IMG/VR virus record: IMGVR_UViG_3300015164_000036
Coordinates: 1-50,113 of that record
Direction: 5' to 3' (one strand)
DNA: 50,113 bases
Origin: a virus
Below the pieces are notes generated by a model. The model was not told the DNA's origin and made no database searches. It was given only the letters and a program-made list of their open reading frames with translations. Positions 14,833 to 21,213 of this stretch are shown in pieces. The translations under genes were made by a program, and so were the position numbers. How positions within the stretch are numbered: the first letter of the stretch is position 1; every line of letters begins with the position of its first letter.

Positions 14833-15471
14833 TCATGCCAGCCATCCCACCGTTCGCGCGAACGCCACCATCACCGCGAACTCAGCCTTGTCGATTTCGA
14901 ACAACTCTTCGTCAGGTCTCTCAAGCACCATGGTCTCGTCGCTATAAACCCCGACGCGGAACCGGGACACTTCCTCGCTAATAGGCTCTTCAATTGATTC
15001 TTCCGAGTTCTCGACCACCAACTCCGTCTTGTCCGCTACGGTCTCGCTCACGTCACTCTCCGGTTGTTCCTGCGTGTTTCCGTTGATCGGCTTCTCGGCG
15101 ATCATTCGTTCGATATCCTCGCGTGGCGGCAGCTTCTTAGGCGCATCCGATATTTCTTCCACCATGCGTATGATTTCCGTCGCTTCCTCGATGCGTTCGA
15201 TATCGATCTCATCGACTTCAGCCTCGCTCCGCGCACGCAGCACTTCGGCTGGCGTTATCGAAGGCGGCATATCGGACTCTGTAGGAAGGCGATACATAAA
15301 ATGCGATCCGCTCTCTTTCTTTCCGATAATCTCGCGTGCCTTTTTCAGCAAGTAAAGTTGATCCGCAATCTGCTTGTCGCTACCAGCAAGGCATAGTTTG
15401 GCTATGGCTTTGCGATCCATAGGTTCTGTTGCGGCCTTTAGTGCCGCGAGAATGTCTTGTTTCAAGTTCAA
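14833..15471 (-). CDS. Acidic protein with N-terminal winged helix
   Basis: 212 residues from TTG 15471, coupled as TTGA to the stop of the frame overlapping the cytosine methyltransferase. The N-terminal 65 residues form a winged-helix-like domain (EPMDRKAIAKLCLAGSDKQIADQLYLLKKAREI). The rest is very acidic (EVDEIDIERIEEATEI) and probably disordered, ending in a short conserved-looking segment. It may be a DNA mimic or protein-binding regulator; the family is unknown. Confidence 0.6.
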   Translation of the reverse strand: MNLKQDILAALKAATEPMDRKAIAKLCLAGSDKQIADQLYLLKKAREIIGKKESGSHFMYRLPTESDMPPSITPAEVLRARSEAEVDEIDIERIEEATEIIRMVEEISDAPKKLPPREDIERMIAEKPINGNTQEQPESDVSETVADKTELVVENSEESIEEPISEEVSRFRVGVYSDETMVLERPDEELFEIDKAEFAVMVAFARTVGWLA

Positions 15472-16634
15472 AGATTCTCCGTTAGATTTAACTGCTCTTG
15501 TGTGGCATCAGGCTTTACTGGCCATTCCTGACAGAAGGTTGAATGCTGTTGCAGCCACAACTGGAATTTGCCCATTTCCAGAGGCTCTAATCCTGTCCAC
15601 CCGAAAGGCCACGCCATTAGCCAAAGGTGGAATTCCGGGTTCAACGAGCCTGGCTGATTCGTCATGCCCGACCATGATTTCGCCATCCTCCCAAGGAGAC
15701 CGTTTTCTGGTACGTTCGAGCAATCTCCCGAATCCTTGTGATCTCGTGCAGTTGGCGTTCCCCATGACTTCGCTTGACCGACCAAGCCGTTTCGTGGATT
15801 GCTCGCGTCGAAGTCTCCCCTCTTGTCCGCATCCGCAGACTTCGGCGTTTGCCATGCATTTGCCTGACTTTCCAAACTCACTTGAACAACATCCGCTGGC
15901 TTGTTCACGCGCCCACCGTTCGGCGTGCAAGGCGTCGCCCACATCTGCGCCGCTTGTCCCACAGTCAAGCCGAATCCATTCCCGTTTTTCTTCTCCGATT
16001 TCATCTTTTCGCGCCTCGAAATCGTTATATTCGGTGCGGCTTCGTATTCGTTCGCTGCCTGCGTTGGCCATGATCCAGATGCGTTTACGCTCGTGCGGAG
16101 CACCGCAATCGGCCGCAGATATAACGCCCCATTCCGCATCGAACCCCATCTCGGCCAAGTCTCCGAGAACTCTTCCGAGTCCGCGAGCAGTGAGCATTGG
16201 GCTGTTTTCCACAAACACGCCGTTCGGTCGTACTTGGCCAATGATCCTTGCCATTTCACGCCATAGTCCGCTGTTCTCTCCGTTGATTCCGGCTCCTTTG
16301 CCGGCTGCGGAAATATCGGTGCAAGGGAACCCTCCTGCGACGACATCAACCAATCCGCGCCATGGCGTTCCGTCGAACTCCTTGACATCCGCAAAGATTG
16401 GAAACCACGGAAGACAACCGTCTTTTTGCCGCGCCGATAGGACTTGCTGGCAATAGGAATCGATCTCGACTGCGCATATGCACTGGTGTCCGAGCAGAGT
16501 GTCGGCGAGCAGCCCTCCTCCGGCCCCGGCGAAGAGATGCAATGTTCTAAGTTTTGGCACGACAGGAATCCACTACGTAAATTGTTAATGTATGTTTCGA
16601 GTTCTGCATTAGTGCAATTGACTGGTTCGTTCAA
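15468..16634 (-). CDS. Conserved phage-type protein double-coded with the cytosine methyltransferase
   Basis: 388 residues from TTG 16634, in a different frame of the strand that encodes the C5-methyltransferase. It contains segments I recognise from a phage family usually next to such methyltransferases: LAKYDRTACLWKTAQCSLL, ETWPRWGSMRNGALYL, repeated (W)xTP modules such as WGTPTARDHKDSG, and GSLNPEFHLWLMAWPFGWT. The start is coupled (TTGA) to the upstream 27-residue ORF with a GGAGG site, and the stop is coupled (TTGA) to the next gene, so the operon reads through this frame. Function unknown; it may act as a specificity or accessory subunit for the methyltransferase. Confidence 0.65.
   Translation of the reverse strand: MNEPVNCTNAELETYINNLRSGFLSCQNLEHCISSPGPEEGCSPTLCSDTSAYAQSRSIPIASKSYRRGKKTVVFRGFQSLRMSRSSTERHGADWLMSSQEGSLAPIFPQPAKEPESTERTADYGVKWQGSLAKYDRTACLWKTAQCSLLADSEEFSETWPRWGSMRNGALYLRPIAVLRTSVNASGSWPTQAANEYEAAPNITISRREKMKSEKKNGNGFGLTVGQAAQMWATPCTPNGGRVNKPADVVQVSLESQANAWQTPKSADADKRGDFDASNPRNGLVGQAKSWGTPTARDHKDSGDCSNVPENGLLGRMAKSWSGMTNQPGSLNPEFHLWLMAWPFGWTGLEPLEMGKFQLWLQQHSTFCQEWPVKPDATQEQLNLTENL
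15508..16560 (-). CDS. DNA cytosine-5 methyltransferase (Dcm-like)
   Basis: 350 residues from GTG 16560. The motifs appear in order: I LHLFAGAGGGLL (residues 7-18), IV VVAGGFPCTDIS with the catalytic Pro-Cys, VI GVFVENSPML (canonical ENV is ENS here), VIII ERKRIWIMAN, and near the end ASGNGQIPVVAATAF for IX-X. The target-recognition region in between is cysteine- and arginine-rich and atypical, as expected if constrained by the overlapping frame. It would methylate C5 of cytosine and shield the plasmid from restriction. No cognate endonuclease is adjacent. Confidence 0.85.
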   Translation of the reverse strand: MPKLRTLHLFAGAGGGLLADTLLGHQCICAVEIDSYCQQVLSARQKDGCLPWFPIFADVKEFDGTPWRGLVDVVAGGFPCTDISAAGKGAGINGENSGLWREMARIIGQVRPNGVFVENSPMLTARGLGRVLGDLAEMGFDAEWGVISAADCGAPHERKRIWIMANAGSERIRSRTEYNDFEARKDEIGEEKREWIRLDCGTSGADVGDALHAERWAREQASGCCSSEFGKSGKCMANAEVCGCGQEGRLRREQSTKRLGRSSEVMGNANCTRSQGFGRLLERTRKRSPWEDGEIMVGHDESARLVEPGIPPLANGVAFRVDRIRASGNGQIPVVAATAFNLLSGMASKA

Positions 16635-16714
16635 GCCTTCCTCCACGCCATTTCGTATAAATCATCCGCAGCCGGATAACGGCAATCGGTTGAATGTATT
16701 GCCACGCCGAACAT
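16631..16714 (-). CDS. 27-residue coupled ORF
   Basis: Starts at ATG 16714 and ends in a stop that overlaps the TTG of the next frame (TTGA). The sequence MFGVAIHSTDCRYPAADDLY is soluble, with no recognised motif. Support is from coupling only; it could be a leader peptide. Confidence 0.4.
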   Translation of the reverse strand: MFGVAIHSTDCRYPAADDLYEMAWRKA

Positions 16715-16716
16715 CG

Positions 16717-16812
16717 TTACCAAGCCTTCCAGGTTAAAGCCGCATCAGCGCCGATCACCATGCCGACGAGCAGCGCAAGGATGATCTCCAGCCAGCGATT
16801 GTTGAACTTCAT
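16717..16812 (-). CDS. Tiny membrane protein
   Basis: 31 residues from ATG 16812, coupled as ATGA to the preceding gene and preceded by GGAG. One hydrophobic helix (WLEIILALLVGMVIGADAAL). Function unknown. Confidence 0.5.
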   Translation of the reverse strand: MKFNNRWLEIILALLVGMVIGADAALTWKAW

Positions 16813-17099
16813 CCGCTCGCTCCTATGCCACGCCATTCCTCGCCAGCCACAGCCTCTTGCTCGCCCCGTATAGGCATCAGCATCGCATCATCAAACAAGC
16901 GCTCCATGACCGTTCCAACAGGCGTCCGCAGCCCATGCCCAAGCGTCTCGCACAGCCATCCGCCGCCGAGCCAGAGCGAGCCGTCTGCGCCTATGATTGG
17001 CTGCGATACCCAATGCTTGATCTCGACCATTCGGCCCCTGTTGTCGCAGTAGTTGCCGGAACGAATGACGATGGCGGTATCTCCTGCTTGGCAGCGCAT
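16809..17099 (-). CDS. Hypothetical phage protein
   Basis: 96 residues. Small beta-barrel-like sequence (GDTAIVIRSGNYCDNRGRMVEI, then WLGGGWLCETLG), seen as a short conserved protein in phage early regions. Function unknown. Confidence 0.6.
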   Translation of the reverse strand: MRCQAGDTAIVIRSGNYCDNRGRMVEIKHWVSQPIIGADGSLWLGGGWLCETLGHGLRTPVGTVMERLFDDAMLMPIRGEQEAVAGEEWRGIGASG

Positions 17100-17115
17100 C
17101 TAGTGCTCCTTGTTG

Positions 17116-17172
17116 TCAGGCTACGAGTTCTGTGAACAACGGCGCATCGCCGCAGAGGATGCGCGAGGTCAT
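17116..17172 (-). CDS. 18-residue ORF, possible methyltransferase scar
   Basis: Starts at ATG 17172 overlapping the preceding stop (ATGA). MTSRILCGDAPLFTELVA combines a methyltransferase-like N-terminal stretch (RILCGDA) with an APLFxEL tail like that at the end of the broken methyltransferase at 18448. This suggests an internal deletion that kept the ends; it may no longer be functional. Confidence 0.3.
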   Translation of the reverse strand: MTSRILCGDAPLFTELVA

Positions 17173-17402
17173 GCGGACTCTTTCTTCACCGCCTGCGACC
17201 CATGCGCCAGTCCCTCGAAGTACACGACGCAAAACACTTTCCACAGCGGCAATTTGCGAATGTGCATATCTACCTGTGGGCCGACTAGATTCCACAGCTT
17301 TTCCATGTTTACTTCGGATGGAATGCGACTCCACGCATCACGCGGATACATTTCTACGGTTGTGCCGACATCCACCGATTGCAGATTTGCTTTCTTAATC
17401 AC
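17169..17402 (-). CDS. Hypothetical protein
   Basis: 77 residues from GTG 17402, coupled as GTGA to the gene before. Contains LWNLVGPQVDMHIRKLPLWKVFCVVYFEG, an amphipathic region. No recognised family. Early-operon position. Confidence 0.5.
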   Translation of the reverse strand: MIKKANLQSVDVGTTVEMYPRDAWSRIPSEVNMEKLWNLVGPQVDMHIRKLPLWKVFCVVYFEGLAHGSQAVKKESA

Positions 17403-17590
17403 GCTACGGCCCCGATCTTCCGAGCGCAAGCCACGCTGTACCAGCCGTCTGCCTTACCCGTGTGGCTTTCCCACCTGATGAGGACTTGCGCCGGCTGGCC
17501 GCAGCCGCAGAAACAAAATACTGGCTCGCTGCGATTCAACGACGCCGGCTCTGCGCCGTGGATGCGCTCAACTGCGACCGGGTAGCTCAT
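17399..17590 (-). CDS. Small cysteine-rich protein
   Basis: 63 residues. FCFCGCGQPAQVLIRW followed by SVACARK gives several cysteines suited to a zinc site; the CGCG pattern is typical of small phage zinc-knuckle proteins. It starts two bases after the upstream TAG stop. Confidence 0.55.
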   Translation of the reverse strand: MSYPVAVERIHGAEPASLNRSEPVFCFCGCGQPAQVLIRWESHTGKADGWYSVACARKIGAVA

Positions 17591-17592
17591 GG

Positions 17593-17841
17593 CTACTTAA
17601 CCCGATGCAGCGGCGATTCTATTTGCTGCAACTCAGGCTTGGCCGATCCGAAGAATTCAGATCGCGCTCGTTCGCCGATGGTATTGACAAGATCGACTTC
17701 GATCTTCGCGCTGTTGATGAGCACCTGCGCAACGCCTGCAATGGCCTTGGCGCGTTCAATGTCCATCGGAGCGTCCTTGTCCTGCAAGGCTTCGAGCGTG
17801 GCGAACAAGTGGTCACGCAGATCGGTCATTCGATTTTTCAT
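17593..17841 (-). CDS. Conserved phage-type helical protein
   Basis: 82 residues. LRDHLFATLEALQDKDAPMDIERAKAIAGVAQVLINSAKIEVDLV is a recurrent pattern in short phage proteins. All-helical, no cysteines or membrane span. It overlaps the HNH gene upstream. Function unknown. Confidence 0.65.
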   Translation of the reverse strand: MKNRMTDLRDHLFATLEALQDKDAPMDIERAKAIAGVAQVLINSAKIEVDLVNTIGERARSEFFGSAKPELQQIESPLHRVK

Positions 17842-18451
17842 ATTCGCCTATCTTCTTTGTTAACATGCCCTTGAGATGTATCAATTGCCGCAGTTCTTGA
17901 GGGAATCTCTGCGCTGTATTTCGCTCGAGCAGCTCGCGCCGAGTGAGCAATTCCAAATTAGATAGTTCGATGCACCGCCTATCGCCGTCTTTGAACACAA
18001 CGACATGACCGTTTGGCACAGGCCCGTGCGCTTCCGTCCACAACTGCACATGAACGCTCACCCAATCTCGGTCTGCTCCGGTATCCGTCAACTTCCGTTG
18101 CAGATGGCCGTCCTTGGTCATGCGCTCGCTGCCGATCGGCTTCCATGCGTGCGACTTGTGACCCGGCTTGAATTGACTGCTGGAATGCCCATTGACGCCC
18201 TTCAATCCTTTATTCCATGGCACAAGTCCCGCCTTGAATCTGTGCTCTACTCCTGCGCTGCGCCGACGCAATATGAATGCATGCGGCCCGGCCATGTACG
18301 CGGCACTCTTCTTCAGGCCGAAGCGGGTAGCTGCTTGATGTAGTTGGCCGACGGTGCGGCCCATTTCGCGGGCAAGCTCTGTCGTGGACGTGTCCGGGTA
18401 CTTGGCGCGGAGTAGCGCGACTTCGGAGGCTGACCAGGGGCGCTTTTTCAC
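17813..18451 (-). CDS. HNH endonuclease with N-terminal SANT/Myb-like helix-turn-helix
   Basis: 212 residues. The N-terminus (PWSASEVALLRAKYPDTSTTELAREMGRTVGQLHQ) is a tri-helical SANT-like DNA-binding unit. The middle carries HVQLWTEAHGPVPNGHVVVFKDGD, then LSNLELLTRRE, the HNH_3 type active site. This domain order is typical of phage homing endonucleases. It sits directly after the broken methyltransferase and overlaps its stop codon. Confidence 0.85.
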   Translation of the reverse strand: MKKRPWSASEVALLRAKYPDTSTTELAREMGRTVGQLHQAATRFGLKKSAAYMAGPHAFILRRRSAGVEHRFKAGLVPWNKGLKGVNGHSSSQFKPGHKSHAWKPIGSERMTKDGHLQRKLTDTGADRDWVSVHVQLWTEAHGPVPNGHVVVFKDGDRRCIELSNLELLTRRELLERNTAQRFPQELRQLIHLKGMLTKKIGEYEKSNDRSA

Positions 18452-18600
18452 GCCGCCTCCGTCAATTCCACAAACAGCGGAGCCGCACCCGTTGTCCTAT
18501 GCCGCGCGATCTCGGCCATTGCCGGGTCTTGCTCGATGCCGACGAAATCGAAGCCTTCCATCATGGCGGCTTTGCCTGTGCTGCCGCTGCCGGCGAATGG
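18448..18600 (-). pseudogene. C-terminal remnant of a DNA methyltransferase
   Basis: The frame reads PFAGSGSTGKAAMMEGFDFVGIE, then an EIARHR helix and a final APLFVELTEAA tail. That is motif I and the C-terminal helix of a beta-class methyltransferase, but without the catalytic DPPY region. The homology stops at 18600, where an oppositely oriented HNH cassette begins. The N-terminal piece lies at 19325-19399. Confidence 0.75.
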
Positions 18601-18603
18601 TGT

Positions 18604-18609
18604 TATACT
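18604..18609 (+). promoter_or_regulatory. Extended -10 promoter for the HNH cassette
   Basis: TGTTATACT matches an extended -10 (TG-N-TATACT). The predicted transcript start falls near 18616, at an in-frame TTG, so the HNH mRNA may be leaderless. The site lies immediately inside the cassette junction. Confidence 0.45.
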
Positions 18610-18615
18610 GGATAC

Positions 18616-19305
18616 TTGCACAGGAGCCGCCTCATAAAAATCGTAACCAAGCAGTGCAAGCAGTGTGGGATCACGTTCACCAAGCGAGTCAACGGAAACC
18701 CGCATACATTCTGCGGGTATGCGTGCGGCGGCGCATGGCATATGGCTAATCGCGTCATGCGCGGCCACGACCTAACAGGCAACACGTATCGCAAAGGATT
18801 TCGCCCTACCAACGCATTTACTAGCGAGATGGTGCGCGGCGAAAACAGTCCGTCATGGAAGCCGGCCGTTGACCTGTCCTGCGAGAAGTGCGGCAAAGTC
18901 TTACAACTGAAGCCTTGGGAAACAAAGCGCAAAGGCAACAGGCGGAGGTTCTGTTCGCGCGAGTGCTTCACCACATCAGGTGCGTTCACAGCAGAGAAGT
19001 CGCCCAACTGGTCAGGTGGCCCGACCACATATCGCGGAAAAGGTTGGCTAAAGACGCGACTATTGGCGGTTGAGCGCGACGGTGGCACCTGCCGAATCTG
19101 CGGGCGCTTCATAGGATCAAGCATCCCTGTTCACCACATTCGGCCGTTTCGGAACTTTGAGTCAGCAGAGAAGGCGAACCATCCGTCGAATCTTGTCTGC
19201 CTTTGCCAGTCATGTCACATACGGCATGAGCGCCTCGATCCCGAGCAATTGCTATGTACTTTTCGCTCTGCTCAACCACAAAAGTACGCGGTAATGACCA
19301 CATAA
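18616..19305 (+). CDS. HNH endonuclease inserted in a methyltransferase gene
   Basis: About 229 residues from TTG 18616; the frame is open back to ATG 18499, but that part is antisense to the methyltransferase remnant. Two N-terminal zinc clusters (QCKQCG...FCGYACG and SCEKCG...FCSREC) precede an HNH domain: CRICGRFIG, VHHIRPFRN, NLVCLCQSCHIRHE. It is the only plus-strand gene in the 17-kb minus operon. It interrupts a methyltransferase whose ends are preserved, the hallmark of a mobile homing endonuclease. It could cut methyltransferase genes lacking the cassette. Confidence 0.85.
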   Translation: MHRSRLIKIVTKQCKQCGITFTKRVNGNPHTFCGYACGGAWHMANRVMRGHDLTGNTYRKGFRPTNAFTSEMVRGENSPSWKPAVDLSCEKCGKVLQLKPWETKRKGNRRRFCSRECFTTSGAFTAEKSPNWSGGPTTYRGKGWLKTRLLAVERDGGTCRICGRFIGSSIPVHHIRPFRNFESAEKANHPSNLVCLCQSCHIRHERLDPEQLLCTFRSAQPQKYAVMTT

Positions 19306-19324
19306 GATCATCGCATCCAGGCTT

Positions 19325-19399
19325 GATGGCATCGACTGAATTCTCCGCCATGCCCTTCATAACCTCGACGCAATCACCGGTGATGATTTGAGCTTTCAC
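19325..19399 (-). pseudogene. N-terminal remnant of a DNA methyltransferase
   Basis: MKAQIITGDCVEVMKGMAEN followed by SVDAI is the start of an N4/N6 methyltransferase, where VTDPPY would be expected next. Instead the frame enters sequence antisense to the HNH gene. It is coupled by overlap to the complete methyltransferase upstream. With the remnant at 18448-18600 it defines a replaced central segment. Confidence 0.7.
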
Positions 19400-20163
19400 G
19401 CTACCTCCAGCGCCATCTGCTCATGCGCCTTCATCGGCTCCGGCGGGAATAGCACGGACTGCCGCTGCGCTCGCTCGATTCGTTCGCAAGCCAGTTGGAA
19501 GTAGCGTTCATCGATTTCGATGCCGATGAAGGCGCGACCGAGATTGGAACATGCGACACCAGTGGTTCCAACTCCCATAAACGGATCAAGCACAGACGTA
19601 ACGCCGATTTTCAACAGTTCTTCCATCAGCTTTACCGGCTTTTGGGCGGGGTGCGACACGGTGCCGTTCGTCTCTACGATCCGCTCCATAGCCATGCAGC
19701 CGGCCTGAAGGCGGGGTATGTCGATATGCGTTTTCAACTTGCGCCAATTCAATCCGGTTGCTTTACGAAACGCCCAGCAATATTCCGTCTGGAATTGCGG
19801 AGCCATCGCCGCGCTAGGCGCGGCATTGCGTTGATACCAACTAATCAGAGCCGTTGGTTTGCTAGGTATTGCTGCGCGGAGGTCAGCCACAAAATGAAAT
19901 GAGCAGAACGAAAAAAAAGCACGTTCTGCAAGATTCCATGCTGGCAATACCCACTCCAAATTTGCTCCCCAAGGATCGCCCACGGTGATACTTTCGTTGC
20001 GACGTTTGGCTACTCCACCACCGTCCGGAAAGCGAGTACCGCCTTCCATGTTCATATAAGGCGGGTCTGTAATAACTGCGTCAACCATTCGGAGCGACGG
20101 CATGATCTCAAGGCAATCGCCTAAATAGAGTTCCGCATTGCCGATCCTCACGACTTGGCTCAT
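19396..20163 (-). CDS. DNA methyltransferase, N4/N6 class (beta order)
   Basis: 255 residues. Motif IV AVITDPPYMNM near residues 31-41 and motif I VLDPFMGVGTTG near 190 give the beta-class order; SHPAQKPVKLMEELL is the usual lead-in to motif I. The C-terminus RIERAQRQSVLF with tail AHEQMALEVA is nearly shared with the methyltransferase at 11575. It overlaps the CII-like regulator upstream and the remnant downstream. Likely protective methylation. Confidence 0.85.
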   Translation of the reverse strand: MSQVVRIGNAELYLGDCLEIMPSLRMVDAVITDPPYMNMEGGTRFPDGGGVAKRRNESITVGDPWGANLEWVLPAWNLAERAFFSFCSFHFVADLRAAIPSKPTALISWYQRNAAPSAAMAPQFQTEYCWAFRKATGLNWRKLKTHIDIPRLQAGCMAMERIVETNGTVSHPAQKPVKLMEELLKIGVTSVLDPFMGVGTTGVACSNLGRAFIGIEIDERYFQLACERIERAQRQSVLFPPEPMKAHEQMALEVA

Positions 20164-20588
20164 TTCACCGCCAAGTCCCGTGCATCCCGCAGCAGATTCA
20201 GCGTCATTTGCCGCTCCGCTCGCATCGCTTCTATCTGCTCCTTAAGCGAGCAATTCTCTTCCTCGACCTCCGTTTGCCGCCGCCGCAAACTCGCAGGGTC
20301 ATACCCCCGCCTGGCAATCCAGTAAAACAGCCAAGCCTCGCTCTCGCACACGTCCATCAGCTTGTCGATAGCGTCTTCCGGCAACCGCGCTTTCGGATCG
20401 TCCTGCTGCGCCTTGCTCAATACGGGTTCTCCCACTCCGATCCGTTCGGCGATGACTTTTCCAACCAAGCCGGATCGGGAAACCATCGCGCGGAGCACAT
20501 GGGCCTCGTTTTTCCATACATCCCGCCCGCTTGAGAGAGATGGACGGGGAATTCGGCGGCGCTGAAGGGGTAGATCGACGATGTTCAT
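20160..20588 (-). CDS. CII-like helix-turn-helix regulator
   Basis: 142 residues from ATG 20588; a longer in-frame start at 20756 is unsupported. The helix-turn-helix is GLVGKVIAERIGVGEPVLSKAQQD, followed by LPEDAIDKLMDVCESEAWLFYWIARRGYDP and a C-terminal coiled coil (EVEEENCSLKEQIEAMRAER) that could oligomerise it. The position, third in the early operon from the Cro-like gene, is where lambdoid phages place cII. It would activate or repress early promoters. Confidence 0.65.
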   Translation of the reverse strand: MNIVDLPLQRRRIPRPSLSSGRDVWKNEAHVLRAMVSRSGLVGKVIAERIGVGEPVLSKAQQDDPKARLPEDAIDKLMDVCESEAWLFYWIARRGYDPASLRRRQTEVEEENCSLKEQIEAMRAERQMTLNLLRDARDLAVK

Positions 20589-20640
20589 AATGTCCGCCGA
20601 ATGACCGCGTGTTGTTGGATTACGCCGATTGACATATCGC

Positions 20641-21213
20641 TCATTCCGAATCCCATCCCGCCTTATGCAGACTGCCGCCATACTGCCGATAGATTGCAGC
20701 CCATACCTCTTTGCGCGGAACGAACACGCACTCGCTACGATAGCCACTGCCGCCACTGCGCGGTGTGAACTGCTGGCGGGTCTTGTAGTGCTTGCTCCAT
20801 GCTTGCCATTGCTGTTCGAAAACCTTACATAGCATCGGAAACGGCACTAAACAAAAGCGCTTGGTATCCGCCCATAGCCACAGCACGTAATCGCATTTCT
20901 TCGTGCTGTCGCGCGTCCATCCGACAATTCTTTTTTCCACCACAGACCACGTTTCCAGCGCCAGATCATCTTCGTTCGGATGGTCCGCAGCCCAGTCTTC
21001 TTCGCGCACCTTGGCATCAATCGACAGATGACGTGCGCTATTCATTTCAACCCACCAGTCGATCCCCTGCTTATCATTAGCCACAGCCGCCCTTGTGACG
21101 GATACAGCACCAGGTATCTGATCGAGCAGGATGGAGCGCACGTCGGCAACTGCTGCAACTCCAGAGGACATCGCCATGCGCTCATCAAAGCCATATGCAT
21201 GTTCACGCAGCAT
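20641..21213 (-). CDS. Putative PD-(D/E)XK-fold protein
   Basis: 190 residues. The segment GIDWWVEM followed by LSIDAKVREEDWA offers an Asp and a D-x-K motif as in the restriction-endonuclease-like fold, and a later helix-rich region contains KKCDYVLWLWAD. The start overlaps the ParB/MT-A70 gene end. A nuclease accessory role is inferred from the motif only. Confidence 0.5.
   Translation of the reverse strand: MLREHAYGFDERMAMSSGVAAVADVRSILLDQIPGAVSVTRAAVANDKQGIDWWVEMNSARHLSIDAKVREEDWAADHPNEDDLALETWSVVEKRIVGWTRDSTKKCDYVLWLWADTKRFCLVPFPMLCKVFEQQWQAWSKHYKTRQQFTPRSGGSGYRSECVFVPRKEVWAAIYRQYGGSLHKAGWDSE

Noticed and set aside
15374-16456. 360-codon plus-strand ORF
   Set aside because: Antisense shadow of the double-coded methyltransferase region; serine/arginine-rich with no domain.
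18601-19324. Group I intron carrying the HNH gene
   Set aside because: The catalytic centre of the methyltransferase is missing, the HNH gene is in the opposite orientation, and splicing would not restore a full protein.
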